Positions 1-7,222 of a stretch of DNA of 11,541 nucleotides are shown here, one piece after another (the stretch's first letter is position 1; each line of letters starts with the position of its first letter). Location: NCBI GenBank assembly GCA_020024465.1, contig JAHHTT010000068.1, positions 1 to 11,541 of the forward strand. The letters are read 5' to 3'. The stretch comes from Odoribacter sp. (GTDB lineage: Bacteria; Bacteroidota; Bacteroidia; Bacteroidales; Marinifilaceae). The notes beneath the pieces are model-generated. The model ran no database searches, had not been told where the DNA came from, and worked only from the letters and a program-made list of their open reading frames with translations. Both the position numbers and the translations under genes were made by a program.

Positions 1-105
1 ATTGAGCTTGATTATAGATTATTAAGGTGGGATTTAAGTTTTTGGAATTGCAGTGTTGGATTTGTGTTAGGAGGAGGAAATAAAATTCGGAAAAATAGAC
101 ATTGA
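1..105 (+). CDS. Possible 3' end of an unidentified gene (partial)
   Basis: Frame 1 is open from the window edge for 34 codons and closes with TGA at 103-105; the other two plus frames close within about 25 bases. The predicted tail alternates hydrophobic and polar residues (WDLSFWNCSVGFVLGGG) before a basic end (NKIRKNRH). This is vaguely like the last strand of an outer-membrane barrel, but I do not recognise the protein. A stretch this short could be open by chance. If real, the gene converges on gdhA and would share the palindromic terminator at 150-175. Confidence 0.2.
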   Translation: MELDYRLLRWDLSFWNCSVGFVLGGGNKIRKNRH

Positions 106-140
106 GGGTGAGAGTTGAGGAAGTGGAGTTGAAAGATAAG

Positions 141-175
141 TTAAAAAGAAAATGCTGACTTTAAAGTCAGCATTT
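141..175 (-). terminator. Rho-independent terminator of gdhA, possibly bidirectional
   Basis: Positions 150-175 form a perfect 26 bp palindrome centred on TTTAAA (arm AAATGCTGACTTT). Read on the minus strand it is followed by a T-rich tract (complement of 141-149), as expected for an intrinsic terminator, and it lies 27 bases past the gdhA stop codon. On the plus strand the downstream sequence is only moderately T-rich (TTTCCTAAATTATTT), so it may also stop a convergent gene from the left. Confidence 0.8.
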
Positions 176-202
176 CCTAAATTATTTAGTGATAAGAATC
201 TA

Positions 203-1537
203 CTAAACGTGTCCCTGAGCACACATTGCATCGGCAACTTTGATAAATCCACCGATGTTAGCACCCTTAACGTAGTCGATCTTGTCTCCGGTTTTTCCGT
301 ATTTCACGCAAGTATCGTGAATATCTTTCATAATCTGAGACAATTTCTGGTCAACTTCTTCAGCTGTCCAGCTATAACGCATAGAATTCTGGCTCATTTC
401 CAAACCGGATACTGCTACACCACCAGCGTTTGCCGCTTTACCGGGAGCGAATGTGATGTGAGAGTTCAAATAGCGAACTGCATCAGCAGTACATCCCATA
501 TTTGAAGTTTCAACAACCATCTGACAACCGTTAGCTACCAATTGTTTTGCATCTTCTTCGTTCAATTCGTTCTGGATTGCGCATGGGAATGCGATATCAC
601 ATTTAACTTCCCAAGGTTTGTGTCCCTTGAAGAATTTAGCACCGAATTTAGCAGCATACGGTTCTACAACGTCGTTGTTGCTGGCACGCAATTCCAGCAT
701 GTATTTAACACCTTCTTCAGTAATACCTTTTTCGTCATAGATATATCCGTCCGGTCCTGAGATAGTAACCAATTTAGCTCCTAATTGAACTAATTTGCTG
801 GCTGCACCCCAAGCTACATTACCGAAACCTGAAATAGCTACTGTTTTGCCTTTAATGTCTTCGCCTTTTTCTTTCAACATGTGTTGTGCGAAATATACGG
901 TACCATATCCTGTTGCTTCAGGACGAACACGTGAACCACCGAATTCTCTTGGCTTTCCGGTCAATACACCAACAAATTCATTGCGGATTCTTTTATATTG
1001 TCCGAACAGATAACCGATTTCACGTCCTCCAACACCTATATCTCCAGCAGGTACGTCAGTGTCAGCACCGATATATTTGCAGAGTTCGGTCATGAAACTC
1101 TGGCAGAAGCGCATAACTTCATTGTCTGATTTTCCTTTCGGATTGAAGTCAGAACCTCCCTTGCCACCACCCATCGGCAGTGTTGTCAGAGAGTTTTTGA
1201 AAGTCTGCTCAAAACCTAAGAATTTTAATCCGCCCAATGTTACTGAGGGGTGGAAACGCAAACCTCCTTTATACGGTCCAATGGCACTATTGAACTGAAC
1301 ACGGTAACCGCGGTTAATCTGAACTTCTCCTTTATCGTCGATCCAAGGTACACGGAACATGATAACTCTTTCCGGTTCTACCATTTTTTCCAGAATCTTG
1401 TTTGCTTTGTATTTCGGGTTAGCCTGGTAGGTATCCCAAACAGTTTCAATAACCTCTTCTACAGCTTGGTGAAATTCTGCTTCGCCAACTGTTCTTGCCT
1501 TTAAGGCATCCATAAATTCTTTAATTTCTGGTCTCAT
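203..1537 (-). CDS. gdhA: Glutamate dehydrogenase, hexameric type
   Basis: Interconverts glutamate with 2-oxoglutarate and ammonia using NAD(P)(H) in the cytoplasm, linking ammonia assimilation to central carbon metabolism. With the start at Met-Arg-Pro-Glu the protein has 444 residues, normal for the small hexameric class; an in-frame ATG six codons upstream is less likely. The dimerisation/substrate domain holds PMGGGKGG with catalytic Lys near 126 and VPAGDIGVGGREIG with catalytic Asp near 166. The nucleotide domain starts near 230 with GFGNVA (237-242). The segment SGPDGYIYDEKG resembles clostridial NAD-dependent enzymes, but I cannot settle NAD versus NADP from this. The gene lies downstream of dprA with a 176 bp gap that holds its own promoter, so it is probably monocistronic and ends at the palindrome at 150-175. 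Family assignment is very secure. Confidence 0.96.
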   Translation of the reverse strand: MRPEIKEFMDALKARTVGEAEFHQAVEEVIETVWDTYQANPKYKANKILEKMVEPERVIMFRVPWIDDKGEVQINRGYRVQFNSAIGPYKGGLRFHPSVTLGGLKFLGFEQTFKNSLTTLPMGGGKGGSDFNPKGKSDNEVMRFCQSFMTELCKYIGADTDVPAGDIGVGGREIGYLFGQYKRIRNEFVGVLTGKPREFGGSRVRPEATGYGTVYFAQHMLKEKGEDIKGKTVAISGFGNVAWGAASKLVQLGAKLVTISGPDGYIYDEKGITEEGVKYMLELRASNNDVVEPYAAKFGAKFFKGHKPWEVKCDIAFPCAIQNELNEEDAKQLVANGCQMVVETSNMGCTADAVRYLNSHITFAPGKAANAGGVAVSGLEMSQNSMRYSWTAEEVDQKLSQIMKDIHDTCVKYGKTGDKIDYVKGANIGGFIKVADAMCAQGHV

Positions 1538-1580
1538 TTGTATAATTTTTAACACGAGTATTTCAAACGTTTTCGCACGT

Positions 1581-1610
1581 CAAAATTAGAGAATTATTTC
1601 TCAACTCAAA
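1581..1610 (-). promoter_or_regulatory. Predicted gdhA promoter (Bacteroidota type)
   Basis: On the minus strand there is an exact -7 element TAATTTTG (1581-1588) preceded, after 18 bases, by TTTG (1607-1610) as the -33 element. The usual spacing is about 19-21, so this is slightly short. Transcription would begin near 1574-1577, giving a leader of about 40 bases before the ATG at 1537. The remaining gap (1611-1713) is AT-rich; I see no convincing terminator for dprA in it. Confidence 0.55.
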
Positions 1611-1713
1611 ACTTTTTTAGATTAAATTTTCTTTAATTGCCCTCTTTGTTGCTTTCAGTTTGATATTAAAAAAAACATTTTTGTTGATAATCTGTTAGTA
1701 TGGTTTGGAAGTA

Positions 1714-2832
1714 TTATTTTTTTGCTGTATATTTTTGTCCCGGTAAACTTAAAATCTTTCCTTCAAGTTCCAATTGCAGCAGTAATGCAGGTAGGGTTCC
1801 GCCTGTTTCTCCACTCATTTGTGACAGTTGGTCGATGTATAAATCTCCGTTTTGACGGAGTAATTTGAGAATTTGTTCTTCTTTTTCTAAATCGCCAAAT
1901 AAATCCAGTTTCAGTTGAGGGTCTTCTATTTTACGTTCAGAATAACCTAATATTCGAGCGATGTCTTTACTGTTTTCTACCAGAGCTGCTACATTCTCTT
2001 TAATAAGCGTGTTGCATCCGGCAGAATAAGGATCATCAGGGCGCCCGGGAAAGGCCATGACATCCCGATTATAAGATAAGGCTATTCTTGCTGTAGACAT
2101 GGCTCCTCCTTTGATGGCAGATTCTGCAACAAGCGTTGCCTGACACATCCCTGCAATGATTCTGTTGCGTTTTAAAAAGTTGCTCGGGTGGGTATTGGCG
2201 ATGCAGGGAAATTCGCTGATCAATGCTCCGTCAGACTCTAATATAGAGTCGGCCAGCCGTTTGTGTGCAGCCGGATAAATCGTGTGCAAACCATGTCCTA
2301 ATACAGCGAATGTGCGTAATCCATTTTTCAGACTGGCTCTATGGGCTACAGCATCTATTCCATAGGCTAATCCGCTGACAATGATGGGATGATGTTCCAT
2401 TCGTTGAATGTCTGTCAGTACGGAATCAACTAAGTTCTGATATCTTGTGGATGAATGGCGGGTGCCGACAATTGCCAGATACTTGTCTTCACATGACGTA
2501 TGTATGTTTCCTTTATAATATAGAATTAAGGGAACGTCTTCGCACTGTTTCAGTAAGTCGGGATAATTTTGCCCTTCTATGGAGCAGATGTTTATGTGGT
2601 GTCGGTGAATTTCTTCTAATTCACGTTTGGCATCTTCCAATGCTTGGGTGCGATTGTATTGCTCCGGAAGAATGTTGAATGTCTTGCAGAGGGCATTGAA
2701 AGTTTCAGTGGATTCTTGAAAAAAACCTTCTATACCACCACATTGATCAAATAAAGGGAGATATAGAGTGCTGTTTAATTTAGGAATTAAACTTGCGGCA
2801 ACTTGAGCCTGTGGAATGTTGTCAATATTCAT
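1714..2832 (-). CDS. dprA: DNA-processing protein DprA (Smf family)
   Basis: Binds single-stranded DNA and loads RecA during natural transformation; many non-competent bacteria also carry it. The 372-residue protein has the usual three parts: an N-terminal helical region (about 1-75); the Rossmann-like DprA core (about 80-300) with IVGTRHSS (121-128), SGLAYGID (153-160), the GHGLHTIYP segment (179-187), FLKRNRIIAG (219-228) and GGAMSTA (242-248); and a C-terminal winged-helix domain (about 310-370). All signature motifs are intact and there is no frameshift. It is transcribed away from aroB, with both promoters in a 107 bp gap. Its neighbours are metabolic genes, so context does not point to a competence locus. 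The start chosen is the ATG following the candidate promoter. Confidence 0.95.
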   Translation of the reverse strand: MNIDNIPQAQVAASLIPKLNSTLYLPLFDQCGGIEGFFQESTETFNALCKTFNILPEQYNRTQALEDAKRELEEIHRHHINICSIEGQNYPDLLKQCEDVPLILYYKGNIHTSCEDKYLAIVGTRHSSTRYQNLVDSVLTDIQRMEHHPIIVSGLAYGIDAVAHRASLKNGLRTFAVLGHGLHTIYPAAHKRLADSILESDGALISEFPCIANTHPSNFLKRNRIIAGMCQATLVAESAIKGGAMSTARIALSYNRDVMAFPGRPDDPYSAGCNTLIKENVAALVENSKDIARILGYSERKIEDPQLKLDLFGDLEKEEQILKLLRQNGDLYIDQLSQMSGETGGTLPALLLQLELEGKILSLPGQKYTAKK

Positions 2833-2863
2833 GTCATTGGATGTTGTTGTAATAATACGAAAT

Positions 2864-2894
2864 CAAAATTATGAATTTTAATCTGAGAGGGAAA
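2864..2894 (-). promoter_or_regulatory. Predicted dprA promoter
   Basis: The minus strand has an exact -7 element TAATTTTG (complement of 2864-2871) with TTTC (complement of 2891-2894) 19 bases upstream, a 3-of-4 match to the -33 element TTTG at ideal spacing. Transcription would start near 2857-2860, giving a leader of about 25-28 bases. Confidence 0.5.
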
Positions 2895-2914
2895 TTCTTT
2901 TGCAAATAACTTTT

Positions 2915-2922
2915 TAATTTTG
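2915..2922 (+). promoter_or_regulatory. Possible aroB promoter -7 element
   Basis: An exact TAATTTTG lies 17 bases before the aroB ATG. The nearest TTTG (2899-2902) is only 12 bases upstream, too close for a normal -33 element, so this call rests on the -7 element alone. If used, the leader would be only about 10 bases. Confidence 0.35.
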
Positions 2923-2939
2923 CTTCAAATTGAGTCTGT

Positions 2940-3968
2940 ATGAATAATATTATATTTACCCGGGAAGGTGGGGTGAAATTGAATGGATTGTTGAAAAATG
3001 TAGCATCTTCAGATATTTATTTGTTGATGGACACCCATAGCAGGGACTATTGTATGGAGTATCTTCAGTTGGATATTCCTGCTTGTAATCGTATCGTTTT
3101 GATGCCAGGAGAGCATTGTAAGTCACTTGAAGGTGTAAAGAAAGTGTGGCAGGTGCTTTCAGATAATTGTGCGCGGCGTAATGCCGTGTTGGTGAATTTG
3201 GGGGGAGGGGTAATTACTGATATGGGTGGATTTGCCGCTTCTTGTTTTAAGCGTGGTATAGCGTGTGTAAATGTTCCGACGACATTGTTGTCTCAGATTG
3301 ATGCTTCAGTGGGGGGAAAGACCGGAGTGAATTTTAATGGACTGAAAAACGAAATCGGTACGTTCTCTATTCCCCGTTATGTTATAATCGATAATGGTTT
3401 TTTGTCTACACTTTCTCAGAGGCAAGTGTTGTCCGGTTTTGCAGAAATGCTCAAGCATGGGTTGCTGTCGAACGTGGATTATTGGAATGAATTGATGAGC
3501 GTGGATTTGTCGGATGTCGGGGGGACGGAATTTTTGGAACTGATTAGAAAATCAGTTGCAGTGAAAAGTGCAATTGTTCAGGAAGATCCTTGCGAGAAGG
3601 GTGTTCGTAGGGCTTTGAATTTTGGACATACGGTGGGGCATGCGATAGAAAGTGTGGCTATTGATGATGATCTGGATATTTGTCATGGAGATGCTGTAGC
3701 ATATGGGATGATAGCCGAACTTTATCTTTCTGTGAAGAAAATGGGATTTGACTTGGAACTTTACAAAAACATTCGCAGTTTTATTCGAGGATTATATCCT
3801 CGCTGTATGGGAGTGGATAATCCGGAAAGACTTTATCAATTGATGCTTCACGATAAGAAGAATGATTATCCCGGAGTGAATTTTACCCTGTTGCAGTCAA
3901 TCGGTAAGTTTGTGGTTAATCAGTATTGTGTGTATGATGAAATTATTGAAGCGTTGAAGCAGATTTAA
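2940..3968 (+). CDS. aroB: 3-dehydroquinate synthase
   Basis: Second step of the shikimate pathway: cyclises DAHP to 3-dehydroquinate in the cytoplasm, using catalytic NAD+ and a divalent metal. The 342-residue protein is slightly shorter than the usual 350-365. The NAD-binding region shows LGGGVITDMGGFAA (87-100) and PTTLLSQIDASVGGKTG (113-129). The metal ligands expected for the family are present: Glu169 in GFAEMLKHG, His230 in NFGHTVGHAIE and His249 in CHGDAVAYG. It shares the TAATG stop/start with aroA, so the two are almost certainly co-transcribed and perhaps translationally coupled. The start is the first ATG in frame, 17 bases after a -7 element. The assignment is secure. Confidence 0.96.
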   Translation: MNNIIFTREGGVKLNGLLKNVASSDIYLLMDTHSRDYCMEYLQLDIPACNRIVLMPGEHCKSLEGVKKVWQVLSDNCARRNAVLVNLGGGVITDMGGFAASCFKRGIACVNVPTTLLSQIDASVGGKTGVNFNGLKNEIGTFSIPRYVIIDNGFLSTLSQRQVLSGFAEMLKHGLLSNVDYWNELMSVDLSDVGGTEFLELIRKSVAVKSAIVQEDPCEKGVRRALNFGHTVGHAIESVAIDDDLDICHGDAVAYGMIAELYLSVKKMGFDLELYKNIRSFIRGLYPRCMGVDNPERLYQLMLHDKKNDYPGVNFTLLQSIGKFVVNQYCVYDEIIEALKQI

Positions 3969-5179
3969 TGATGATGAAAATAGAACCTTTGATGATTCAT
4001 TTGCCGGCTTCCAAGAGTATTTCAAATCGGGTGCTGATTATTAATGCAATGGCAGATGGAATGTTGGAGCCGGAAAATTTGGCTGATTGCGATGACACCC
4101 GTATCATGTATGAGGTGCTCAATTCTTCGGAAAATTGTTTTGATATCGGTCATGCAGGTACTGCCATGCGTTTTCTGACAGCTTTTCTTTCCCGTATAGT
4201 CGGTGACTGGGAATTGACAGGCTCTCCCCGTATGCAACAGCGTCCCATAGGTCCGCTGGTGAATGCTTTAAATCAGGTGGGAGCTCGTATCGAATATATG
4301 GGAAAGTCCGGTTATCCTCCTTTACGGATCATCGGTTCCATGCTTGTGGGAGGAGAAATTACGATTCCGGCTTCTGTTAGTAGTCAGTATATATCAGCTT
4401 TAATGATGGTGGCTCCTTATATGCTTCATGGTCTTTTGCTCCATTTGGACGGGAAGGTGGTCTCTCGGACCTATATAGAAATGACGATGCGTGTGATGTG
4501 TGATTTTGGAGCCAGGGTTGACTGGCAGGCAGATTGTATTCAAATTTTTCCGGGTGATTATATACCGCCTGCTTCGTATCGGGTAGAAGCTGATTGGACA
4601 GCAGCTTCGTATTTTTATGGTCTTTATGCCGTGTCTGAAAAAACAGAACCTCTTTTATTGGAAGGTTTAACAGCGGACAGTATCCAAGGCGATGCGCAAC
4701 AGGTTGCATTGTGGGAAAAATTGGGAGTAATTTCTTCTTTTGTCCGTGAGGGAGTCCTGTTTTTCAGAGGGACTTCTCGGGTAAGAACTTTGGAATATGA
4801 TTTTACTTTTATGCCGGATTTAGTTCAGACTTTTGCCGTTGCCTGTTGTTTGTTGGATATTCATTTTACGTTTTGGGGTGTGGAAACTTTGGTTATTAAG
4901 GAAACCGACCGCTTGGCTGCACTTGTAATGGAATTGAGTCGCTTGGGTTTCAAAGTGGACGTTTCTCCTGACCGTACCAGTTTGTGCTGGGATGGAGGAA
5001 AATGTCCGGCGGAAAATTTGCCGTGCATACATACCTATGGAGATCACCGGATGGCGATGGCATTTTCGCTGGCAAGTTTGAAAATGCCTTCTCTTATGAT
5101 CCAAAATAAGGAGGTAGTGTCTAAATCATTTCCCCATTTTTGGGAAGAATTTTCTCGTTATTGTTCGTATTTTTTATAA
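3968..5179 (+). CDS. aroA: 3-phosphoshikimate 1-carboxyvinyltransferase (EPSP synthase)
   Basis: Transfers the enolpyruvyl group of PEP to shikimate-3-phosphate, giving EPSP, the sixth shikimate-pathway step. It has 403 residues, a little short of the common 420-440. Key segments visible are PASKSISNR (Lys near 16 and Arg near 21, substrate phosphate contacts), HAGTAMR (about 62-68), the SSQYISALMM substrate loop (about 138-147), PDLVQT with the conserved Asp near 284, KETDRLAA with Glu near 312, YGDHRMAMA (about 356-364) and a C-terminal Lys in VSKSFP near 386. The N-terminus begins Met-Met-Met; the first ATG overlaps the aroB stop by one base and either of the next two could also serve. The 3' end overlaps convergent tadA by 6 bp. 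The residue Gly/Ala context of HAGTAMR is divergent from the classical NAGTAMR. Confidence 0.95.
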   Translation: MMMKIEPLMIHLPASKSISNRVLIINAMADGMLEPENLADCDDTRIMYEVLNSSENCFDIGHAGTAMRFLTAFLSRIVGDWELTGSPRMQQRPIGPLVNALNQVGARIEYMGKSGYPPLRIIGSMLVGGEITIPASVSSQYISALMMVAPYMLHGLLLHLDGKVVSRTYIEMTMRVMCDFGARVDWQADCIQIFPGDYIPPASYRVEADWTAASYFYGLYAVSEKTEPLLLEGLTADSIQGDAQQVALWEKLGVISSFVREGVLFFRGTSRVRTLEYDFTFMPDLVQTFAVACCLLDIHFTFWGVETLVIKETDRLAALVMELSRLGFKVDVSPDRTSLCWDGGKCPAENLPCIHTYGDHRMAMAFSLASLKMPSLMIQNKEVVSKSFPHFWEEFSRYCSYFL

Positions 5180-5629
5180 TAGACCTCCTTTTTTGCCTCT
5201 TTTTTGTGCGAAGAAGTCTTTGACTATCTGGCTGCATTTATCAGGTAAAATATTGTGGACAACGATTGTTCGTGGGTGTAATACCATGGGGGAGAGACGG
5301 GAAAAGCCACGATGGGGATCGGGAGTTCCTATCACCAATGTCCCTAATTGAGCCCATGCCAATGCACCGGCACACATGGCGCATGGCTCCATGGTGACAT
5401 ATAGGGTGCATTCGTTTAGATATTTGCCTCCCAAATAAGAACTGGCCATAGTTATGGCAAGCATTTCGGCATGAGCCGTTACGTCATTAAGCTTTTCAGT
5501 TTCGTTATGTGCCCTGGCAATGATTCTGTTCTTGCATACAACAACCGCACCTACCGGAATTTCGCCTTCTTCCGCAGCCAGTCTGGCTTCTGCCAATGCT
5601 TTTTGCATGTATTGTTCGTGAATATTCAT
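5174..5629 (-). CDS. tadA: tRNA-specific adenosine deaminase (TadA type)
   Basis: Zinc enzyme of the cytidine/deoxycytidylate deaminase fold that converts wobble adenosine 34 of tRNA-Arg(ACG) to inosine. The 151-residue protein shows PVGAVVV (25-31), the HAE motif (His53 zinc ligand, Glu55 proton shuttle) and PCAMCAG with zinc ligands Cys83 and Cys86. Length and motif spacing are normal. The N-terminal EQYMQKALAEARLAAEEGE matches the family's first helix, which supports this ATG as the start. Its last 6 bp overlap the end of convergent aroA, and it diverges from pgk. Related guanine or cytosine deaminases share the motifs, but the small size and helix 1 favour TadA. Confidence 0.92.
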   Translation of the reverse strand: MNIHEQYMQKALAEARLAAEEGEIPVGAVVVCKNRIIARAHNETEKLNDVTAHAEMLAITMASSYLGGKYLNECTLYVTMEPCAMCAGALAWAQLGTLVIGTPDPHRGFSRLSPMVLHPRTIVVHNILPDKCSQIVKDFFAQKRGKKGGLL

Positions 5630-5633
5630 GTTG

Positions 5634-5641
5634 CAAAATTA
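5634..5641 (-). promoter_or_regulatory. Possible tadA -7 element, implying near-leaderless mRNA
   Basis: The minus strand reads TAATTTTG-CAAC-ATG, placing an exact -7 element only 4 bases before the tadA start. No TTTG is seen 19-21 bases upstream (GTGC there). If functional, the transcript would begin at or next to the A of ATG. A chance match is possible in this AT-rich region. Confidence 0.3.
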
Positions 5642-5764
5642 TGATAAAAGATGATTGGTTGCACCTTTCTTTGTATGACAAGTCTTTTTTCTATCAGAGG
5701 GGCAAGTAGGTCTGCAGGTTCAATCGTTTGTGAATGAAAATGGTGCGGTTTATGAAGAAAATAT

Positions 5765-5795
5765 TTTGTTACGATATTTTTTCTTTCTAATTTTA
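5765..5795 (+). promoter_or_regulatory. Predicted pgk promoter
   Basis: TTTG (5765-5768) is followed after exactly 19 bases by TAATTTTA (5788-5795), a 7-of-8 match to TAnnTTTG. Transcription would start near 5800, leaving a leader of about 50 bases with a small CGG/CCG stem (near 5808-5818). The rest of the tadA-pgk gap (5642-5764) shows nothing further I can support. Confidence 0.55.
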
Positions 5796-5853
5796 CTAAC
5801 TGAAAAGCGGTATTGCCGTATAGACAGAATATTTGATTATTAATAAAGAGTAT

Positions 5854-7110
5854 ATGCAAACTATTGACACTTACAATTTTCAAGGAAAAAGGGCTTTGAT
5901 TCGCGTTGATTTCAATGTACCTTTAAATGACAAATTTGAGATAACAGATGATACTCGAATGCGGGCAGCCGTTCCAACGATTAAGAAAGTGCTGGCCGGA
6001 AGCGGTTCGGTGATTCTGATGTCTCATTTGGGACGTCCGAAAAAAGCAGATGTGAAGTTTTCGTTAAAGCATATTCTGAAACATTTGGAAGAATTGTTGG
6101 ATATGCCGGTGAAATTTGCAGATGATTGTGTGGGAGAGAGTGCCAAAAAACAAGCTTCGGAATTGAAGCCGGGAGAGGTGTTATTATTGGAAAATTTGCG
6201 TTTCTACGCCGAGGAGGAGGGTAAACCCCGGGGGTTGGCTGAAGATGCTTCAGATGAAGAGAAGAAAGCTGCAAAAGCTGCAGTAAAAGAATCGCAAAAG
6301 AAATTTGTTGCAGATTTGGCTTCATTGGCTGATGTTTGGATTAATGATGCGTTCGGTACTGCCCATCGTGCCCATGCTTCCACAGCATTGATCGCTTCTT
6401 ATTTCCAGAACGATAGGATGTTCGGTTATGTAATGGAAGGCGAGTTGAAGGCTGTCGATAATGTGATGAAACATCCGCAACGTCCGTTTACTGCCATTAT
6501 GGGAGGTTCGAAAGTATCGTCTAAGATTGATATCATCATGAATCTGATGGATAAGGTGGATAACTTGATTTTGGGAGGAGGTATGACTTATACCTTCAAG
6601 GCTGCTTTAGGCGGGCATGTCGGAGCTTCTATCTGTGAAACAGATAAATTTGACCTTGCATTGGATATTATTCGCATAGCCAAAGAAAAGGGGGTGAATC
6701 TGGTGTTGTCTGATCAAGCAGTAATTGGAGACAGTTTCAGCAATGATGCCAATGTACAGATTTGCGATCCGATGAATATTCCCGACGGTTGGGAGGGTCT
6801 GGATGTAGGTCCTGAGACGCGAGAACGTTTTGCCGGGGTAATAGAACAATCAAAAACTATTTTGTGGAATGGTCCTGTTGGCGTTTTTGAAATGCCTAAA
6901 TTTGCAGAAGGGACAAAAGCTGTGGCTGATGCTATTGTTCGGGCTACAGAGCAGGGTGCTTTTTCATTGATTGGTGGCGGAGATTCCGTGGCGGCAATCA
7001 ATCAGTTTGGTCTGGCGGATAAAGTAAGCTATGTATCTACCGGTGGTGGAGCTTTGTTGGAATACATCGAGGGGAAAGAATTGCCCGGAATTACGGCTAT
7101 TCGCGGATAA
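5854..7110 (+). CDS. pgk: Phosphoglycerate kinase
   Basis: Catalyses the reversible transfer of phosphate from 1,3-bisphosphoglycerate to ADP in glycolysis and gluconeogenesis, in the cytoplasm. Starting at MQTIDTYN the protein has 418 residues. Visible motifs are RVDFNVPL (17-24), SHLGRP (57-62), ENLRF (113-117), NDAFGTAHRAHAS (164-176), GGSKVSSKI (217-225), GGGMTYTF (241-248), and C-terminal LWNGPVGVFE and GGGDSVAA for nucleotide binding. A charged, lysine/alanine-rich insert at about 118-150 explains the extra length relative to the ~390-residue E. coli and Bacillus enzymes. An in-frame TTG seven codons upstream is a less likely start. The gene has its own promoter and a strong terminator, so it stands alone rather than in a gapA-pgk operon. 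Confidence 0.97.
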   Translation: MQTIDTYNFQGKRALIRVDFNVPLNDKFEITDDTRMRAAVPTIKKVLAGSGSVILMSHLGRPKKADVKFSLKHILKHLEELLDMPVKFADDCVGESAKKQASELKPGEVLLLENLRFYAEEEGKPRGLAEDASDEEKKAAKAAVKESQKKFVADLASLADVWINDAFGTAHRAHASTALIASYFQNDRMFGYVMEGELKAVDNVMKHPQRPFTAIMGGSKVSSKIDIIMNLMDKVDNLILGGGMTYTFKAALGGHVGASICETDKFDLALDIIRIAKEKGVNLVLSDQAVIGDSFSNDANVQICDPMNIPDGWEGLDVGPETRERFAGVIEQSKTILWNGPVGVFEMPKFAEGTKAVADAIVRATEQGAFSLIGGGDSVAAINQFGLADKVSYVSTGGGALLEYIEGKELPGITAIRG

Positions 7111-7131
7111 GTTGGGATATTAAGATAAATA

Positions 7132-7171
7132 CAGGCACAGCATGATATATTATTTGCTGTGCTTGTTTTTT
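7132..7171 (+). terminator. Rho-independent terminator of pgk
   Basis: An 11 bp stem (7132-7142 with 7155-7165, core GCACAGCA/TGCTGTGC, one G-T wobble) and a 12-base loop are followed at once by TTTTTT (7166-7171). It lies 21 bases past the pgk stop codon. Confidence 0.88.
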
Positions 7172-7188
7172 ATTTCTGTCTTCTTTTT

Positions 7189-7196
7189 TATCTTTG
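7189..7196 (+). promoter_or_regulatory. Predicted promoter -7 element of the D-amino-acid enzyme/regulator operon
   Basis: TATCTTTG is an exact TAnnTTTG match 26 bases before the ATG at 7223. The position 19 bases upstream falls in the T-tract of the pgk terminator (TTTT instead of TTTG), so the -33 element is weak. The promoter would directly abut the terminator. Confidence 0.45.
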
Positions 7197-7222
7197 TATG
7201 ATAAGTTTAAAAAAAGTTTGTT

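Noticed and set aside
1538..1555. Six-codon upstream extension of gdhA from ATG at 1555
   Set aside because: The family N-terminus begins at MRPEIKEF; the extra codons look like leader sequence.
1651..1690. A/T-runs between dprA and gdhA as a dprA terminator
   Set aside because: Only an A5/T5 pairing could be drawn, with no GC-containing stem; not a credible intrinsic terminator.
5108..5118. AAGGAGGT followed by GTG within aroA as an internal translation start
   Set aside because: The GTG is in the aroA frame near its end, and Bacteroidota rarely rely on Shine-Dalgarno pairing; likely coincidence.
5833..5853. TTG-initiated extension of pgk by seven codons
   Set aside because: The ATG at 5854 gives the canonical Pgk N-terminus directly before RVDFNVPL-type sequence; the extension adds nothing conserved.
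5626..5883. 85-codon minus-strand frame spanning the tadA-pgk gap
   Set aside because: It would start inside pgk and cover the pgk promoter; the translation has no recognisable features.
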